Assembly: GCA_030762935.1 (NCBI GenBank)
Contig: CM060899.1
Coordinates: 13,065,001-13,129,000, forward strand
Source: Hymenopus coronatus
Lineage: Eukaryota; Arthropoda; Insecta; Mantodea; Hymenopodidae
DNA length: 64,000 nt
Direction of reading: 5' to 3'
Within the stretch, counting starts at the first letter, position 1. Each line of letters opens with the position of its first letter. The notes beneath the pieces were generated by a model that saw only the letters and a list, made by a program, of their open reading frames with translations, did not search any database and was not told the origin of the DNA. Shown here in pieces: positions 23,790 through 34,599 of the stretch. The translations under genes and the position numbers were made by a program.

Positions 23790-25305
23790 ATGGCAAAACA
23801 TAAACCTTTTTATAGTAACGTGTCTGGAAGAAGTAGTTGAGTCCAGTGGTCCTCGCTACTTGGTTATCAATAGAACAGAGGAAGGGAGGAAATTTACCTC
23901 CGTTAGCCCTTTTGCGCCTAGGATGGTTTGTTGAACGAGGAGCTTCAGGAGGACCTAGCAGACCAAGGTGTAACATCTGTTTATAGCGTTCAGGCCTACC
24001 CGTACCCTGTTCCTTACCTTTGATCGGGTAGATCTTCCCTAAAGGATTAAGGTGGGGTACGAAGCCATCGAGGTTAGGCCCTATATACCCAACCCACTCA
24101 GATGTTACAAATGTCAGCGGTTTGGGCATACCAGTGATTTTTGTAATGGCAATTCTACCTGTGCTATCTGTGGAGCCGCATCACACGATGGAAGTTGTAC
24201 TACCACTCCATCTTGTGTAAATTGCAGTGGGGAACATCCATCTAGTTCCCACAATTGCCCCCGTTTCAAAGAGGAGAGGGCAATCCAGGAGATATGGGTG
24301 AAGGAGAAGGTGTCCTTCTCTGAAGCCCATAGGCTCCTGCGCCTACACCAACCCTCAGTCCCGCGCTCTGGTACCTATAACTCGGTTGCAGCTAAACCGG
24401 TACCGAGCTGGGACATCGCGACCCAAACCGGCGATATAAACGGGGCCACTATTGCAAAGAAGATTAACGTTACCAGTTCAATAACGAAGCCCGCTACATC
24501 TAGACCGGCTACATCTACCACGAAATCTACCATCGTGAAGAACTCTCCGGCAGCAGCGTCACCCAAACCGTCTACCTCGGGAAATAACACCGCTACACTC
24601 GTAAGTTATTCTGCTCCTGTAAAGACCTATAAGACCAGCTATGTGCGAACTGACTTTCTAAAGAATCATGCCAAGCCCTCTCCTAAAGTATCTACGGGAA
24701 AGAAAAGTCCACGTGCTTCTCCTCGCAGATCCTCTTCTGAGGAATCTTCTGGGAGGAGTACCGATCGGCGACGAACATCTTCGCCGATCAGCACCTCCAA
24801 TCGGTTCGAGGTTCTCGAACCGAAATTCCCAGGTGGAGGAGATGGACCAGGAGGATTCTTCCCTCCCTGCAAGACGAATGAATGAATGGCCTGTTATATA
24901 TGGACGCTCTTTAACTGCTTTGGTTCTCAGCGTCCCATTCCATATTAGGCGTGAAAGATCGCTTAATTTTGCTCAGAGGCCTCTCTTATCAGGCTTGAGG
25001 TTCTTTTACGTGCCGTAAATCTACGACATGGGACCCACAGCTTTACTTCCCTTCCGAAGGAAGCCATGCTAAGGATTTTTACGCCCGAAAAAAATCCATC
25101 GTCCTCCGCCGGGTTTGAACCCGCGACCTCGGTTATATGAAGTTAGCATGGTAACCATTACACCACGGAGGGCGACTCCCTGCAAGACGGCCAGTGCGTA
25201 AGCAGCAGGATCGTGCTCCTGAAAAAAAGTATTAGGCCAACGGCCAAGAAAAACAAACTAAACCGACCAGCGCAGCCAAATATGCAGAAACGCCTTTCCA
25301 TTTAA
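23790..25305 (+). pseudogene. LINE copy 2 ORF1 (gag-like), deleted and SINE-interrupted
   Basis: ATG 23790 (MAKHKPF) matches the ORF1 start of copy 1. The first part is frameshifted and about 200 bp present in copy 1 are missing near 23920, where the reading jumps from SVSPFA to NEELQEDLADQ. From 24052 the frame is open: PNPLRCYKCQRFGHTSDFC, CAICGAASHDGSC and CVNCSGEHPSSSHNC form three CCHC knuckles typical of RNA-binding gag-like ORF1, then a Ser/Thr/Lys-rich tail. A SINE at 24877-25175 cuts the frame; the original end continues after it to KRLSI and TAA at 25303-25305. Confidence 0.82.
24877..25175 (-). mobile_element. SINE-B inside LINE copy 2 ORF1
   Basis: 299-bp SINE on the minus strand. 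tRNA-like head at the right end with A box TGGTGTAATGG and B box GGTTCAAACCC; tail (ATTC)n at 24878-24889. Perfect 14-bp target duplication CTCCCTGCAAGACG at 24863-24876 and 25176-25189. Near-identical in layout to the SINE-B at 17470-18027. Its insertion adds a false C-terminus and stop (24885) to the LINE ORF1. Confidence 0.92.
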
Positions 25306-25326
25306 CACTTATCCTATACCAATCCC

Positions 25327-28300
25327 ATGGCTATCCTTCAATGGAACATACGTGGAATCCGATCACATCGACCAGACCTGGAATTGTTGCTCCATCAGAA
25401 TCAGCCTTTAGTCGTGTGCTTGCAAGAGACCAAGCTCCGCCCCCAATACCACCTTACAATAAAGCAGTACGCTTCTGTCCGGTGTGATATATCACCGGCA
25501 GATGGAGTACCTGCACATGAGAGCACCATGATTCTTGTCAGGGATGATATTTTCGCCGAATCCGTACCCCTTCATTCCGACATACAGTCCGTTGCTGTAA
25601 GGATTAAACTACCTTCCATTTGTTTCAACATACGCAGTATATATGTACCTCCATCTGACGACCTCTCGCCCGCTGGTATAGCAGATGTAATCTCCCAGCT
25701 ACCAACACCTTTTCTGCTGGTAGGGGATGTGAATGCCCTCCAGCCACTTTGGGGCACCCCTCGATCTTGTGCGAGAGGACAACTGCTTGCCGATTTCGTG
25801 GATTCTCTTAATCTCGCTCTCCTGAACAACGGGGAGCCTACCTTTCTTTCTGACGCCTACAATAGTTTTTCTCACCTGGATATATCAGTTTGTTCTCCAC
25901 AGCTGGCAGTTTCCTTCCAATGGAATATCCTCTCTGACCTACATTCTAGTGACCACTTTCCTATTCTTATTTGTCTCTTCGCTCAGGACGTATGTTCCAC
26001 ATGCGTACCTAGATGGTGCATAGAACGAGCCAACTGGAACCTTTATTCAAATTTGGCCGTTTTTCAGTGCAATGAGCATGACTCTGTGAATTGTTTAGTC
26101 CAGCACCTCACCGCGATTATTATTTGCGCTTCTGAGCTTTCTATTTCGCGGTCGACAGGACTTCCCCGTCAATTCCCTGTCCCTTGGTGGACAGCTGAAT
26201 GCCGGAATGCCATTCGCACTCGCCGACGTGCTCTCAGGGTTTTCCAGCGGTGCCCTACTCTCTGTAATCTTATACAATATAAAAAGCCGCATGCTCAATC
26301 TAGGAAAATGATTAAGGATAGCAAGAAAACATCATGGAATAACTTTGTAGCATATTTTACTCGACATACCCCTTCCTCTGTTGTATGGGATAAGTTACGA
26401 CGTGTGTCCGGAGAAGCGACCCACTTGCCAATAGCCGGTCTGAAGACACTTGCCGGCACTGTGGTTGATCTGTTGGACGTGGCTAATACTCTTGGCAGTG
26501 CTTTCGCTCAAGTGTCTAGCTCTCAGAACTATTCCCCTGAGTTTCTTCCAACTAAGGCCCAGGTGGAATCGAGAGGGTTTGCCTTCTGCTCTGGAAACCT
26601 TGAAGACTACAATTGCCTTTTCACCATGGCGGAGCTAGACCATGCACTTTCATCTTCGCGAAACTCAGCACCAGGGCCAGATGGCATCCACGTCCAAATG
26701 TTGCAACATCTATCTCCTGAAGGTAAGGCTTTCCTGCTCGAGGTATATAAGCGTATTTGGGTGAACGCCTCTTTACCAGCTCTGTGGCAGGAGGCCAACA
26801 TCATGCCCATTTTGAAACCTGGAAAATACCGCCATCTGCCTTCCAGTTACCGTCCTATTTCCATCACCAGCTGCGTTTGCAAGGTGATGGAACGCATGAT
26901 CAATGGACGGTTGGTGTGGTGGCTGGAATCCCATAATCTGACCAACATCCAATATGGTTTTCGAAGGCGTTGTTCAGCGGTTGACCACCTTGTGTCACTA
27001 TCGACGCAGATTATGAACGGCTTTCTTCAGAATTGTCAGACAGTTGGAATTTTTGTTGACCTCGAGAAGGCTTACGACACATGTTGGAGTGCAGCGATTT
27101 TACGTTCCCTCCACAACTGGAACATATGTGGACGCCTACCGATTTTTATTCAGGAATTTCTGAGGTTCACGTTTTCCGAGTAAGGGTCGGCTCGGTTTTT
27201 TCTCAACGTTTTATTCAAGAGAACGGGGTGCCGCAGGGCTCGGTGCTAAGCGTGACGCTGTTTGCCATAGCGATTAATTCCATATCGGAATGTGTTCCCC
27301 CAGGGGTCTCGTCCTGTTTGTTCGTGGACGACTTTGCCATCTTCTGCACTTCTCAGCGTACGCCGATTTTAGAACGGCGTCTCCAATGGTGTTTGGTCAA
27401 TCTGTATGATTGGAGCTCAAAAACGGCTTTCGTTTCTCACCTGAGAAGACAATCTGCGTTAATTTCTGGCGTAGAAGATGGCGAATGTCACCTTCTCTTC
27501 ATCTCGGGCCAGGTATCCTCCCCTTCGCAGAAGAGGTTAGATTCCTGGGGTTGATATTCGATCGAAAACTATGCTGGTCATCTCATGTAGCACAGCTTAA
27601 AGCGCGGTGTGACCGTTATCGGAATATTTTACGGATACTAAGCGGAAAATCTTGGGGAGCAGATCGGACAGTACTGCTGCATCTTTATCGTGCACTGATC
27701 CGATCAAAGTTACACTATGGATGTATTGTTTATGCCTCAACACGCCCATCTGTGCTGAGGAAGTTAGATACTGTCCACAATGGGGGCATCCGGGTGGCTG
27801 TTGGAGCGTTTCCAACTAGCCCAATTGTGAGCCTCTATGCTGAATCTGATGATCCCCCTCTGCGTTGACGGCGGGATGTTCTTTTAACTAACTATGGCTG
27901 TAGCCTGAAGTGCATACCCGCGCATCCATCGTTTACGCCCTTTTTTGATTCCGGATTGGACGACCGTTATAAAAACCTCTTACGTAGTCCAACACCTGCA
28001 GGATTTCGCTCCCGGGAGCTGCTTCGAACGCATGGTCTTGAAATGCTTGACATGTTTCCCAAGGGGGAGAGGGTTCACCCACCTTGGTTACGTGCTTCCT
28101 CCCACATAGATCTCGGTATGAGGGCTTATGCGAAATCTACTACGCCTAGGTTTATTATCCGTTCTTGTTTTTTAGAATTTTTATCAAAGTACAGTGGCCG
28201 CAATCATATTTACCCGATGGCAGTAAGTGCGCCGATGGAGTTGGATATGCCTTTGTCACTCGAAACGAGCCATTTACTTTCAGTTTGCCGAGTGGCACAT

Positions 28301-28989
28301 CAACTTATTCTGCAGAGTTGTATGCTATTTACCGAGCCGTTTTATATATTCGCCGTCGAAACTTGGTTGACTGGCTTCTTATGAGTGATTACCTTAGTGC
28401 ACTTCTGCGCCTGCGTGAGCTGTACGTTTACCATCCTCTAGCGCAGCGCACACAGGACATCCTCCACATTTTGCACACTTCGGGTGTAATTGTGGAGTGT
28501 GCTTGGGTTCCTGGACACGTTGTTGTGCCTGGGAATGTACAGGTGGATTTGGCGGCAAAGAAGGCATCCTCTGTTACCACTGTTACCACTAACTTTGTGA
28601 CGGCCGAAGATTTTAGAGTTGTTGTCCGCAGAGTGGCAATTTCGAGCTGGCATGGAGAGTGGTCCGCTCTTCGCGGCAACAAACTTCGGGAAGTGCAGGA
28701 GCTCCCAATACACTTGGTGACTTCCTCACGTCGCTCTCGTCGCGAGGAAGTTATTTTAGCACGGTTGCGTATTGACCACTGTATTTTTAGTCATAGCCAC
28801 TTATTTCATAGGGAACCTCCACCTGTCTGCCTGCTCTGTGGCGAAACGCTTTCAGTCCGGCACGTACTTGTAGAGTGTGCTCCATTAGCACCAATACGAG
28901 CCCCTCTACAACTGCTGGCCAGGCTTTCGGAGGTCCTGGCCGATGATCCCAGAGCGGTGGAGAACGTTTTTAATTTTTATCTAAAGTAA
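25327..28989 (+). pseudogene. LINE copy 2 ORF2 (EN-RT-RNase H), lightly damaged
   Basis: ATG 25327, 21 bp after ORF1. Endonuclease: LQWNIRGIRSHRPD, VCLQETKL, LLVGDVNALQPLWG, NSFSHLDISVC and SSDHFPIL with the catalytic Asp-His. RT: NSAPGPDGIHVQMLQHLS, SSYRPISITSCVCKVMER, IFVDLEKAYDTCW, NGVPQGSVLSVTLFAIAIN and CLFVDDFAIFC (catalytic FVDD). RNase H: PDGSKCADGVGYA, STYSAELYAI, LLMSDYLSALL, and VPGHVVVPGNVQVDLAAK. Cys/His tail: CLLCGETLSVRHVLVEC. Breaks: 1-nt losses near 27165 and 27415, a TGA at 27866, and a frame change near 28200. Compared with copy 1, each break is a private mutation. Confidence 0.9.
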
Positions 28990-29331
28990 CATATGCCTTT
29001 TGTATCTAGTTTTATTTTTGCTGTTATAGTTTTGGTGCAGATACTTGAGTGGTACGTGAGGTTCAAAATCTTTTATAACCCTTAAAACTTTTAGTCACTA
29101 TTGTTTTATGTTCCCTCGTGTTTTAGTGACATAGTTTTATCGCCAGCTCTGGATTCAGGGCTGGACAGTTCTTTTATGTTGGTTTTAGTTGTTTGTGCTG
29201 ATTTCATCTATATTTTAGCTCTTTTGATGGAGATCCGTTTTAGCATACAGCTCAGGTTTTATTTCCCCAGTTTTATGTTAAGGGCGCTGATAACCTAGCA
29301 GTTGAACACCCTTAAACCCCATTCATCATCA

Positions 29332-29332
<1 letters not shown>

Positions 29333-29362
<30 letters not shown>
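29333..29362. repeat. CA microsatellite at LINE 3' end
   Basis: Run of CA directly after the CATCAT tail of LINE copy 2. The shorter CA run at 23337-23350 is its counterpart across the insertion. Confidence 0.85.
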
Positions 29363-29365
<3 letters not shown>

Positions 29366-29770
29366 TTGGGAAAGGCTTGGAATCATTTTTAAGGGCACAC
29401 CAAAAAAGGGTGAAAGTATCAGAGATTATCACAAAGATTATAATGACCTTCACTGTAGGCTGCATGTGTTAACATTTCAAGTTCGAGAAATATGCCCCTA
29501 TGTTCAGTGTTCTGGTATCATAAGCACATAATCTGATAGTAATTATTTCTCGCAATAGCTGCTAAATGGGCAAATTGGACATTTCTATAAACTGGAGTAG
29601 GTTGCTAATTTCGTTTTTTCTGAGTTGGAAATATAAAATCTAAGAAACAATACAGAATTGTTATACAAATCTGTATAACTTATTTCACTAAGTTTTGCAC
29701 CAAAAAATCAATTTAAGTATACCCTCCTGTGCATTGAAACACATTAGCCTTTCCTTGTTTGTGCTTCTGC

Positions 29771-29946
29771 TATTACAGAAGCTACAATTAAATACTACAC
29801 AAGTATTGATCATTATAAAACTTACCGTTTATTTGAATATTTAATATCATGAAATCACTATTACAGAAGCTACAATTAAATACTACACATGTATTGATCA
29901 CTATAAAACTTACCGTTTATTTGAATATTTAATATCATGAAATCAC
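29771..29946. repeat. Direct tandem duplication, 2 x 88 bp
   Basis: Units 29771-29858 and 29859-29946 differ at only two visible positions (ACAAGTATTGATCATT against ACATGTATTGATCACT), so the duplication is recent. A third, poorly matching relative follows at about 29990-30050 (CTTCTGCTATACAAGAAACAAC). Confidence 0.85.
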
Positions 29947-30479
29947 CCTAACCTGTGTATTGGAACATTTCCTTTTCCTTGTTTTTTCTTCTGCTATACA
30001 AGAAACAACAACCACGCACCACACATTTATTGATTATTGATTTAAAACCTATGGTGCTAATGTACTGCTTAATTGACATTTAACACCAAAAAACTTATTT
30101 TTGAGTCCATATTTAACACCCAAAACACACTATCTCAAAACTGTAGAACCAAATATCCTAGCTTGACAAAAACATGCTTCACCAACCAAGATGCATAAAG
30201 ATAGGGAGGGTATTTTCCTATCCTCTCTATATCTGTGGTACCAAAGAACATTTATATAGGGTTAAACAACTCCAGTTTCAACTTGAGGATATGAAAAGAG
30301 CGCCAAAGTAAGTCAGTAAGTGTTGCCATTCAAGGATATAAAAATGTGGCCACAGTAAAGTTCCAAATGATGATGAAAGTCTTGCGATAAACATTTGAAC
30401 ATTTAAAATACCTTGAATACACTCTGATGTCACTCCACAGACACGAGTGAAGTTTCACTCCTGTCTTTCAAAAATACAT

Positions 30480-30840
30480 TGTTTGGCTACGATTTACGGC
30501 TTAGTGCCTCTATTCCCTCGGCTATCCTTGGCAGCTAAAGATCCTCAACCCCTTGGCAACGCTTTACAGCTTAGGTCTGTAAAACCATTGGTTACTAAAG
30601 GAGCAACTTATTCCTGTGGTGTGCTCTTCACATATTTCCTAGTTAACCTCTGGAACACCTCTGCAATCATGATCGTGCCTGTTTCACTCCTCTCCTAATA
30701 AACATCGCTCAGCTATGCTTTGCAGCATAGGGTCCTTAATTTCTCACCTATGTTTAGCAGCTTAGTGCTTTTAGTTCCTGGTTAACACTTTAAGGCTTAA
30801 GGCCCTTGAGTCCATAATCCCTTGGTTTAGAGGCCTCAAA
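30480..30840. repeat. Degenerate minisatellite, about 35-bp unit
   Basis: Units share the pattern GGCTA-N6-TTTACGGCTTAGTGCC and a CT-rich end: successive copies begin near 30483, 30519, 30553 and, after a gap, 30708, 30745 and 30780, with TTTACAGCTTAGG, TTTGCAGCATAGGG, TTTAGCAGCTTAGTGC and TTTAAGGCTTAAGGCC as core variants. Heavily diverged. Confidence 0.5.
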
Positions 30841-31751
30841 TTTATTGTGTGCTACATCAGTGAAAATCTGTATCATTGGCAACTCACAGAGAGATAAGGC
30901 TAAAAGAGGAAATGTTTCCAGACTTAGAAGGACAATAAAGTGGTGCCAAACTGAGAAAGGAGAAACACTGATGATATAAATGCTTAATAAGTTGAAAAAA
31001 GTGAAAAATATAAGTGAACAGGTGCTGTAAAGGTTTTATTAGGGTGCGTTCTTCACATTAGAGTAAATGTCATTGAAATTGTAAGTAAAGTGATGGAAGA
31101 ATCAATTTATATTGGGCCTCTCTGTTTTGAAGTTTATCCCAAATTTATTTTGTGTTCTTGGTTATATCTGTGCTTGTTTGTGTTCAACTTTTGCTTGGCT
31201 TTAAACATTCATGCTGTTCTCACTTCTTTTTTTTAAATATAATGGGTGCATATTTATGCCCAATTAATGTTCATTTTGTATCCAGTATTCCAGTTTTCCA
31301 CAAGTATTTCTACATAAAATACAGTATATACATTTTACCATATGTTTATCAATATATCTACTAATATAATTACAGTAAATGCAGGAAGTACCAGCTGTAT
31401 TCTAACACAAAATTCTGTTGAGATTGAATAGGGAAACGTATGTTTAGAGGTCCTTGAATTAAAAGTAGCATTTTTACCTGACAAAGTGATCGAGCTCTTT
31501 GAAAAGCATACTTCGAAAACAAAAAATCCAGTACATATCATAGTTGGTATTTAACATTTTTTTAGTGCCAATCACTATTTAATCATGACCTGAAAATTCT
31601 GCAAGAATTACCAATCATGATGTAATCGTGATGTAATTTTCATAGGTTTTAACTCTTTGCAGTGAGTAACTCTGTACACTCTCCAATCACAGCCATAGAA
31701 AAGGTTTTCTGGAGCACTTCAGGGCCTTTTCTTTGCACTCCAAAGCACATA

Positions 31752-33086
31752 CGAGGGCCGTTCAGAAAGTAACCTCCGATCGGTCACAGTGCGAGTAGTG
31801 GGGGGAGTAGCGACGCCATCTGTGCATTCACGCACTCAGCAGGTCAGTCGGCATCAAACCGTGGTCGAGTGAAAGTCGTACCTGCGCTAGTTTAGTGTTT
31901 GTGGCCGTTTGAAATGTGTACTGCAATAGAAAACCCCGCCAAATGTGAAGTGCGTGCTGTTATAAGGTTTTTTACAGCCAAAGGATATTCTGCAGCAGCT
32001 ATTCATCGTGAGCTTTGTGCCGTGTACGGACCAAGAGTTATGAGTGAAGGAGTGGTCCGTGAATGGGTACGTTTATTTAAAAGTGGACGAGAAAACGTTC
32101 ATGATGAAGAGAGGAGTGGTAGACCATCATTGGTCACGGACGAACTCGTTCAGACAGTTGATGCAAAAGTTCGTGAAAACCGACGTTTCACAATGTCGGA
32201 GTTGTCTACTGATTTTCCACAGATTTCTAAGACTCTCTTGTACGAGATAGTGACAGCAAGATTGGGTTACCGTAAGTTCTGTGCACGATGGGTGCCCAAA
32301 ATTCTTACCGACCACCACAAAACTCAAAGAATGGCCTCTGCATTAGACTTTCTGTCACGTTATGAGGCCGAAGGTGAACCATTGTTAAACAGAATCGTGA
32401 CCGGGGACGAAACCTGGATTAAGTACGTGAACCCTGAGGCAAAAGAACAATCAAAGATGTGGGCACATTCAAATTCGCCTACCAAACCAATAAAAGCCCG
32501 GCAAGATTTTTCTGCCCGAAAATTGATGGCAACGGTGTTTTGGGATGCAAAAGGGGTGTTGTTGGTTGAATTCATGGAACGTGGGACGACCATTAATCAA
32601 GACGTGTACTGTGAAACACTAAAACAATTACGACGGGCTATACAGAACAAACGCCGTGGTATGCTGACTTCCGGTATCGTTTTTTTGCACGATAACGCCC
32701 GTCCTCACTCTGCTCGCAGAACAACAGCCCTTCTTGAGTCCTTCAAGTGGGACGTTGTCAACCATCCACCTTACAGCCCAGATCTGGCGCCAAGCGATTA
32801 TCACCTCTTCATGCATATGAAGAAATGGCTCGGGTCCCAGCGGTTTCATGACGACGAAGAGCTCAAAGATGCGGTCACAGGCTGGCTCCAGGCACAAGCG
32901 GGTGATTTTTATGCAGAAGGAATTTCAAAGCTTGTGAACAGATACGATAAGTGCCTCAATCGTTATGGAAACTATGTAGAAAAATTGTGCAAAGATGTAG
33001 TTGTAAGATGTATATATTAAAATATTTTTATTTAACTTGGTGAATTTCTTGCAATCAACCGGAGGCTACTTTCTGAACGGCCCTCG
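31752..33086 (+). mobile_element. Intact-looking mariner element
   Basis: 1335 bp. Terminal inverted repeats begin CGAGGGCCGTTCAGAAAGTA and match over about 27 bp with one mismatch (AAC against AGC). TA target duplications flank it at 31750-31751 and 33087-33088. A single uninterrupted transposase frame fills the middle. The interrupted piggyBac-like copy can be followed on both sides. Length, ends and TA site are those of the mariner family of cut-and-paste transposons. The near-perfect ends and open frame suggest recent insertion. Confidence 0.93.
31914..33020 (+). CDS. Mariner transposase, DD34D, uninterrupted
   Basis: I start at ATG 31914; an upstream TTG is in frame but lies in leader sequence. 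The 368-residue protein cuts and pastes the element at TA sites. Order: N-terminal paired helix-turn-helix for TIR binding (RFFTAKGYSAAAIHREL; EWVRLFKSGRENVHDEERSG with the RPS hinge), the WVPKILTDHHK linker (WVPHEL-type motif), then the catalytic domain: TGDETW (first Asp), FLHDNARPHSA (second Asp) and YSPDLAPSDYHLF, whose last Asp lies 34 residues after the second, i.e. DD34D. All three catalytic acids are present and there are no stops or frameshifts. At 368 residues it is slightly longer than the roughly 345 of typical mariner transposases. Subfamily not assigned. Confidence 0.93.
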   Translation: MCTAIENPAKCEVRAVIRFFTAKGYSAAAIHRELCAVYGPRVMSEGVVREWVRLFKSGRENVHDEERSGRPSLVTDELVQTVDAKVRENRRFTMSELSTDFPQISKTLLYEIVTARLGYRKFCARWVPKILTDHHKTQRMASALDFLSRYEAEGEPLLNRIVTGDETWIKYVNPEAKEQSKMWAHSNSPTKPIKARQDFSARKLMATVFWDAKGVLLVEFMERGTTINQDVYCETLKQLRRAIQNKRRGMLTSGIVFLHDNARPHSARRTTALLESFKWDVVNHPPYSPDLAPSDYHLFMHMKKWLGSQRFHDDEELKDAVTGWLQAQAGDFYAEGISKLVNRYDKCLNRYGNYVEKLCKDVVVRCIY

Positions 33087-33479
33087 TATATGCTCCAAAT
33101 TTAATATTGCTAACCAATGTTTGTTTATGTTGATTGAAAAATAGCATTGTCTAGCTAAAGGTTTTGAACTAAAGAGGAAATAAAAGCTGCATATCATGAT
33201 GTTTTGCTAGAAAGTGAGTGATTTTGAATTTTTGGACCTTGATAAAGCATTTGTGACTTCAATATAAGAGAAGCGGATATATATTCTAGCCTCAGCAATG
33301 AAAATGCAGCTGATAATAATGACCCTTGAATGAATTCAAATAACCAGTATAGGTACTTATCAAAATGGATTAATCTAGGTGTAACCAGACGATGCAGACA
33401 ATGCAAATCAACCAATGAGCTATACAAGAACATATGTATTAAATTATACAGTAATCAACATTATATTTCTGCTCTATCC

Positions 33480-33600
33480 TTTATGCCATTTTTTATTAGT
33501 TGTATCATTCTTTGTGTGTGTGTGTGTGAGAGAGAGTGAGTGGGAGGGAGGGAGCGAGGTAGAGAGAGGGAGGGAGAGACATTTTTTTTTTCAGCCTTCA
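33480..33600. repeat. Short GT/GA microsatellite
   Basis: GT run at about 33513-33528 followed by GA-rich (GAGAGAG, GGGAGGGAGG) sequence and a T run at 33583-33591. It replaces the loop seen in the other piggyBac-like copies, which also carry GT/T tracts at this point (15510, 54190). Confidence 0.6.
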
Positions 33601-34110
33601 GATTACATGAATCCAGTTTTTTATATTTTAAAAACTAAAACACCAGAGAAAAACAAAATGCTATTTTAGTAAAAGGAATCTGTAATTTTATTTCATTAGC
33701 CAGAACTTTCTCTATAGTAAGGTTTTGATTGCCTAATAATTGATTAATTTTAGATTTTATTTTAAAATTTTTCTTTGTTTTTAATTTTTTAAAAATATTG
33801 AGACTTCTCATCCATATAATACATATAATACATCAGGCAAAAGAGTTTACCAAAAATAAACAAAAAAAGAATTCAGCTCCCTGTTTGGTACTCATTTTAT
33901 TACTAACGATTTAACACCTGGATTCTGCTCTAAAATTCCTTGGCACATCATCATTTCATAATTATTTTCCAGGCTACTTTCTGCACTCAATTCATTATCA
34001 CTGTCAGCAGAACCATCTTATGACTCTGTTTCATACTTAGAATAATCAGCACTTTCGCTGTCACTCACATGCATACGAATTCTTTGTGCAGACATATGGC
34101 TTCTGACAAG

Positions 34111-34599
34111 TCAAATAATGCTAAACTGAAATTATTTTACCTTGGTTGAAAAACAGTTGAATTACAAGCAGCACATGTCAGCATTTCATTCCATATGCAT
34201 ATATATGCATATAAATGAGATCTGTTTGAAAGAGTCTAAATTAGATGAAGTTATTTAGATCAATGCATCTTGCAAGTTGGGGTCGTCATAAAATTCATAT
34301 GCCAAAAAAGCGCGTGTAAGCCATCATTGTCAATTGATGCGAATGGGTTAAAATAGATGTCGGTGTGTTATAGAATATGTATGCATTCATATCTTTATGT
34401 AAACCTACTCTCATTGCATTTTCAGTCCTTAAATGTAAATTCTTTAATCTCTCAGTGAATATGGAATCGTTACCATTGCAACTTTAGAAATTACTATGTT
34501 TCTTGTTATACAACACAATATGAATAACTATTTTATGTTTGTGTGCAGCTTTATGCAGTAATCAAAAATCAAAATGCTAATATATTTTGTTTTTCACAG
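34111..34599. other. Non-coding, probable intron before the leader exon
   Basis: AT-rich, no supported gene. It ends in TTTTGTTTTTCACAG, a strong splice acceptor, at 34599. Confidence 0.5.

Larger units (their letters stand above)
23351..29332 (+). mobile_element. Full-length I-like LINE (copy 2), younger
   Basis: About 5.7 kb plus a 299-bp SINE. The 5' end CCAGGGGCCTACTACGG abuts a CA run (23337-23350), and the 3' end CATTCATCATCATCA runs into a longer CA repeat (to 29362), so it sits in a (CA)n tract; the target duplication is hidden in it. Same order as copy 1: leader, ORF1 with CCHC knuckles, ORF2 with EN, RT, RNase H and Cys/His tail. Damage is limited: a deletion in the 5' half of ORF1, a SINE in ORF1, and three frameshifts plus one nonsense codon in ORF2. 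It is the best reference for the family in this window. Confidence 0.9.
29363..31550. other. Non-coding with small tandem repeats
   Basis: No supported gene. Contains the 88-bp duplication at 29771-29946 and a degenerate minisatellite at about 30480-30840. Short frames have no recognised motif. Confidence 0.45.
31551..33960 (+). mobile_element. piggyBac-like derivative, copy C, host of a mariner
   Basis: Begins at TTAA (31551-31554) followed by TTTTAGTGCCAATCACT, the reverse complement of the right end of the MITE at 62677. The left block to 31750 matches 53577-53770 (copy D) and continues after the mariner at 33089 (TGCTCCAAATTTAATATTGC), then GAACTAAAGAGG and the acidic leader. The 3' body (GAGACTTCTCATCC, CTGCTCTAAAATTCC) matches copies A and D to about 33960. 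On the minus strand at about 34109-33960 an ATG opens MSAQRIRMHVSDSESADYSK, another acidic N-terminus of piggyBac type with a stop soon after. No catalytic domain. The right end is unclear. Confidence 0.55.

Noticed and set aside
25080..25175. tRNA-like sequence on the minus strand
   Set aside because: Head of SINE-B bounded by a 14-bp target duplication; not an independent tRNA gene.
29771..29946. CRISPR-like direct repeat
   Set aside because: Only two long adjacent units without spacers, in a eukaryotic genome.
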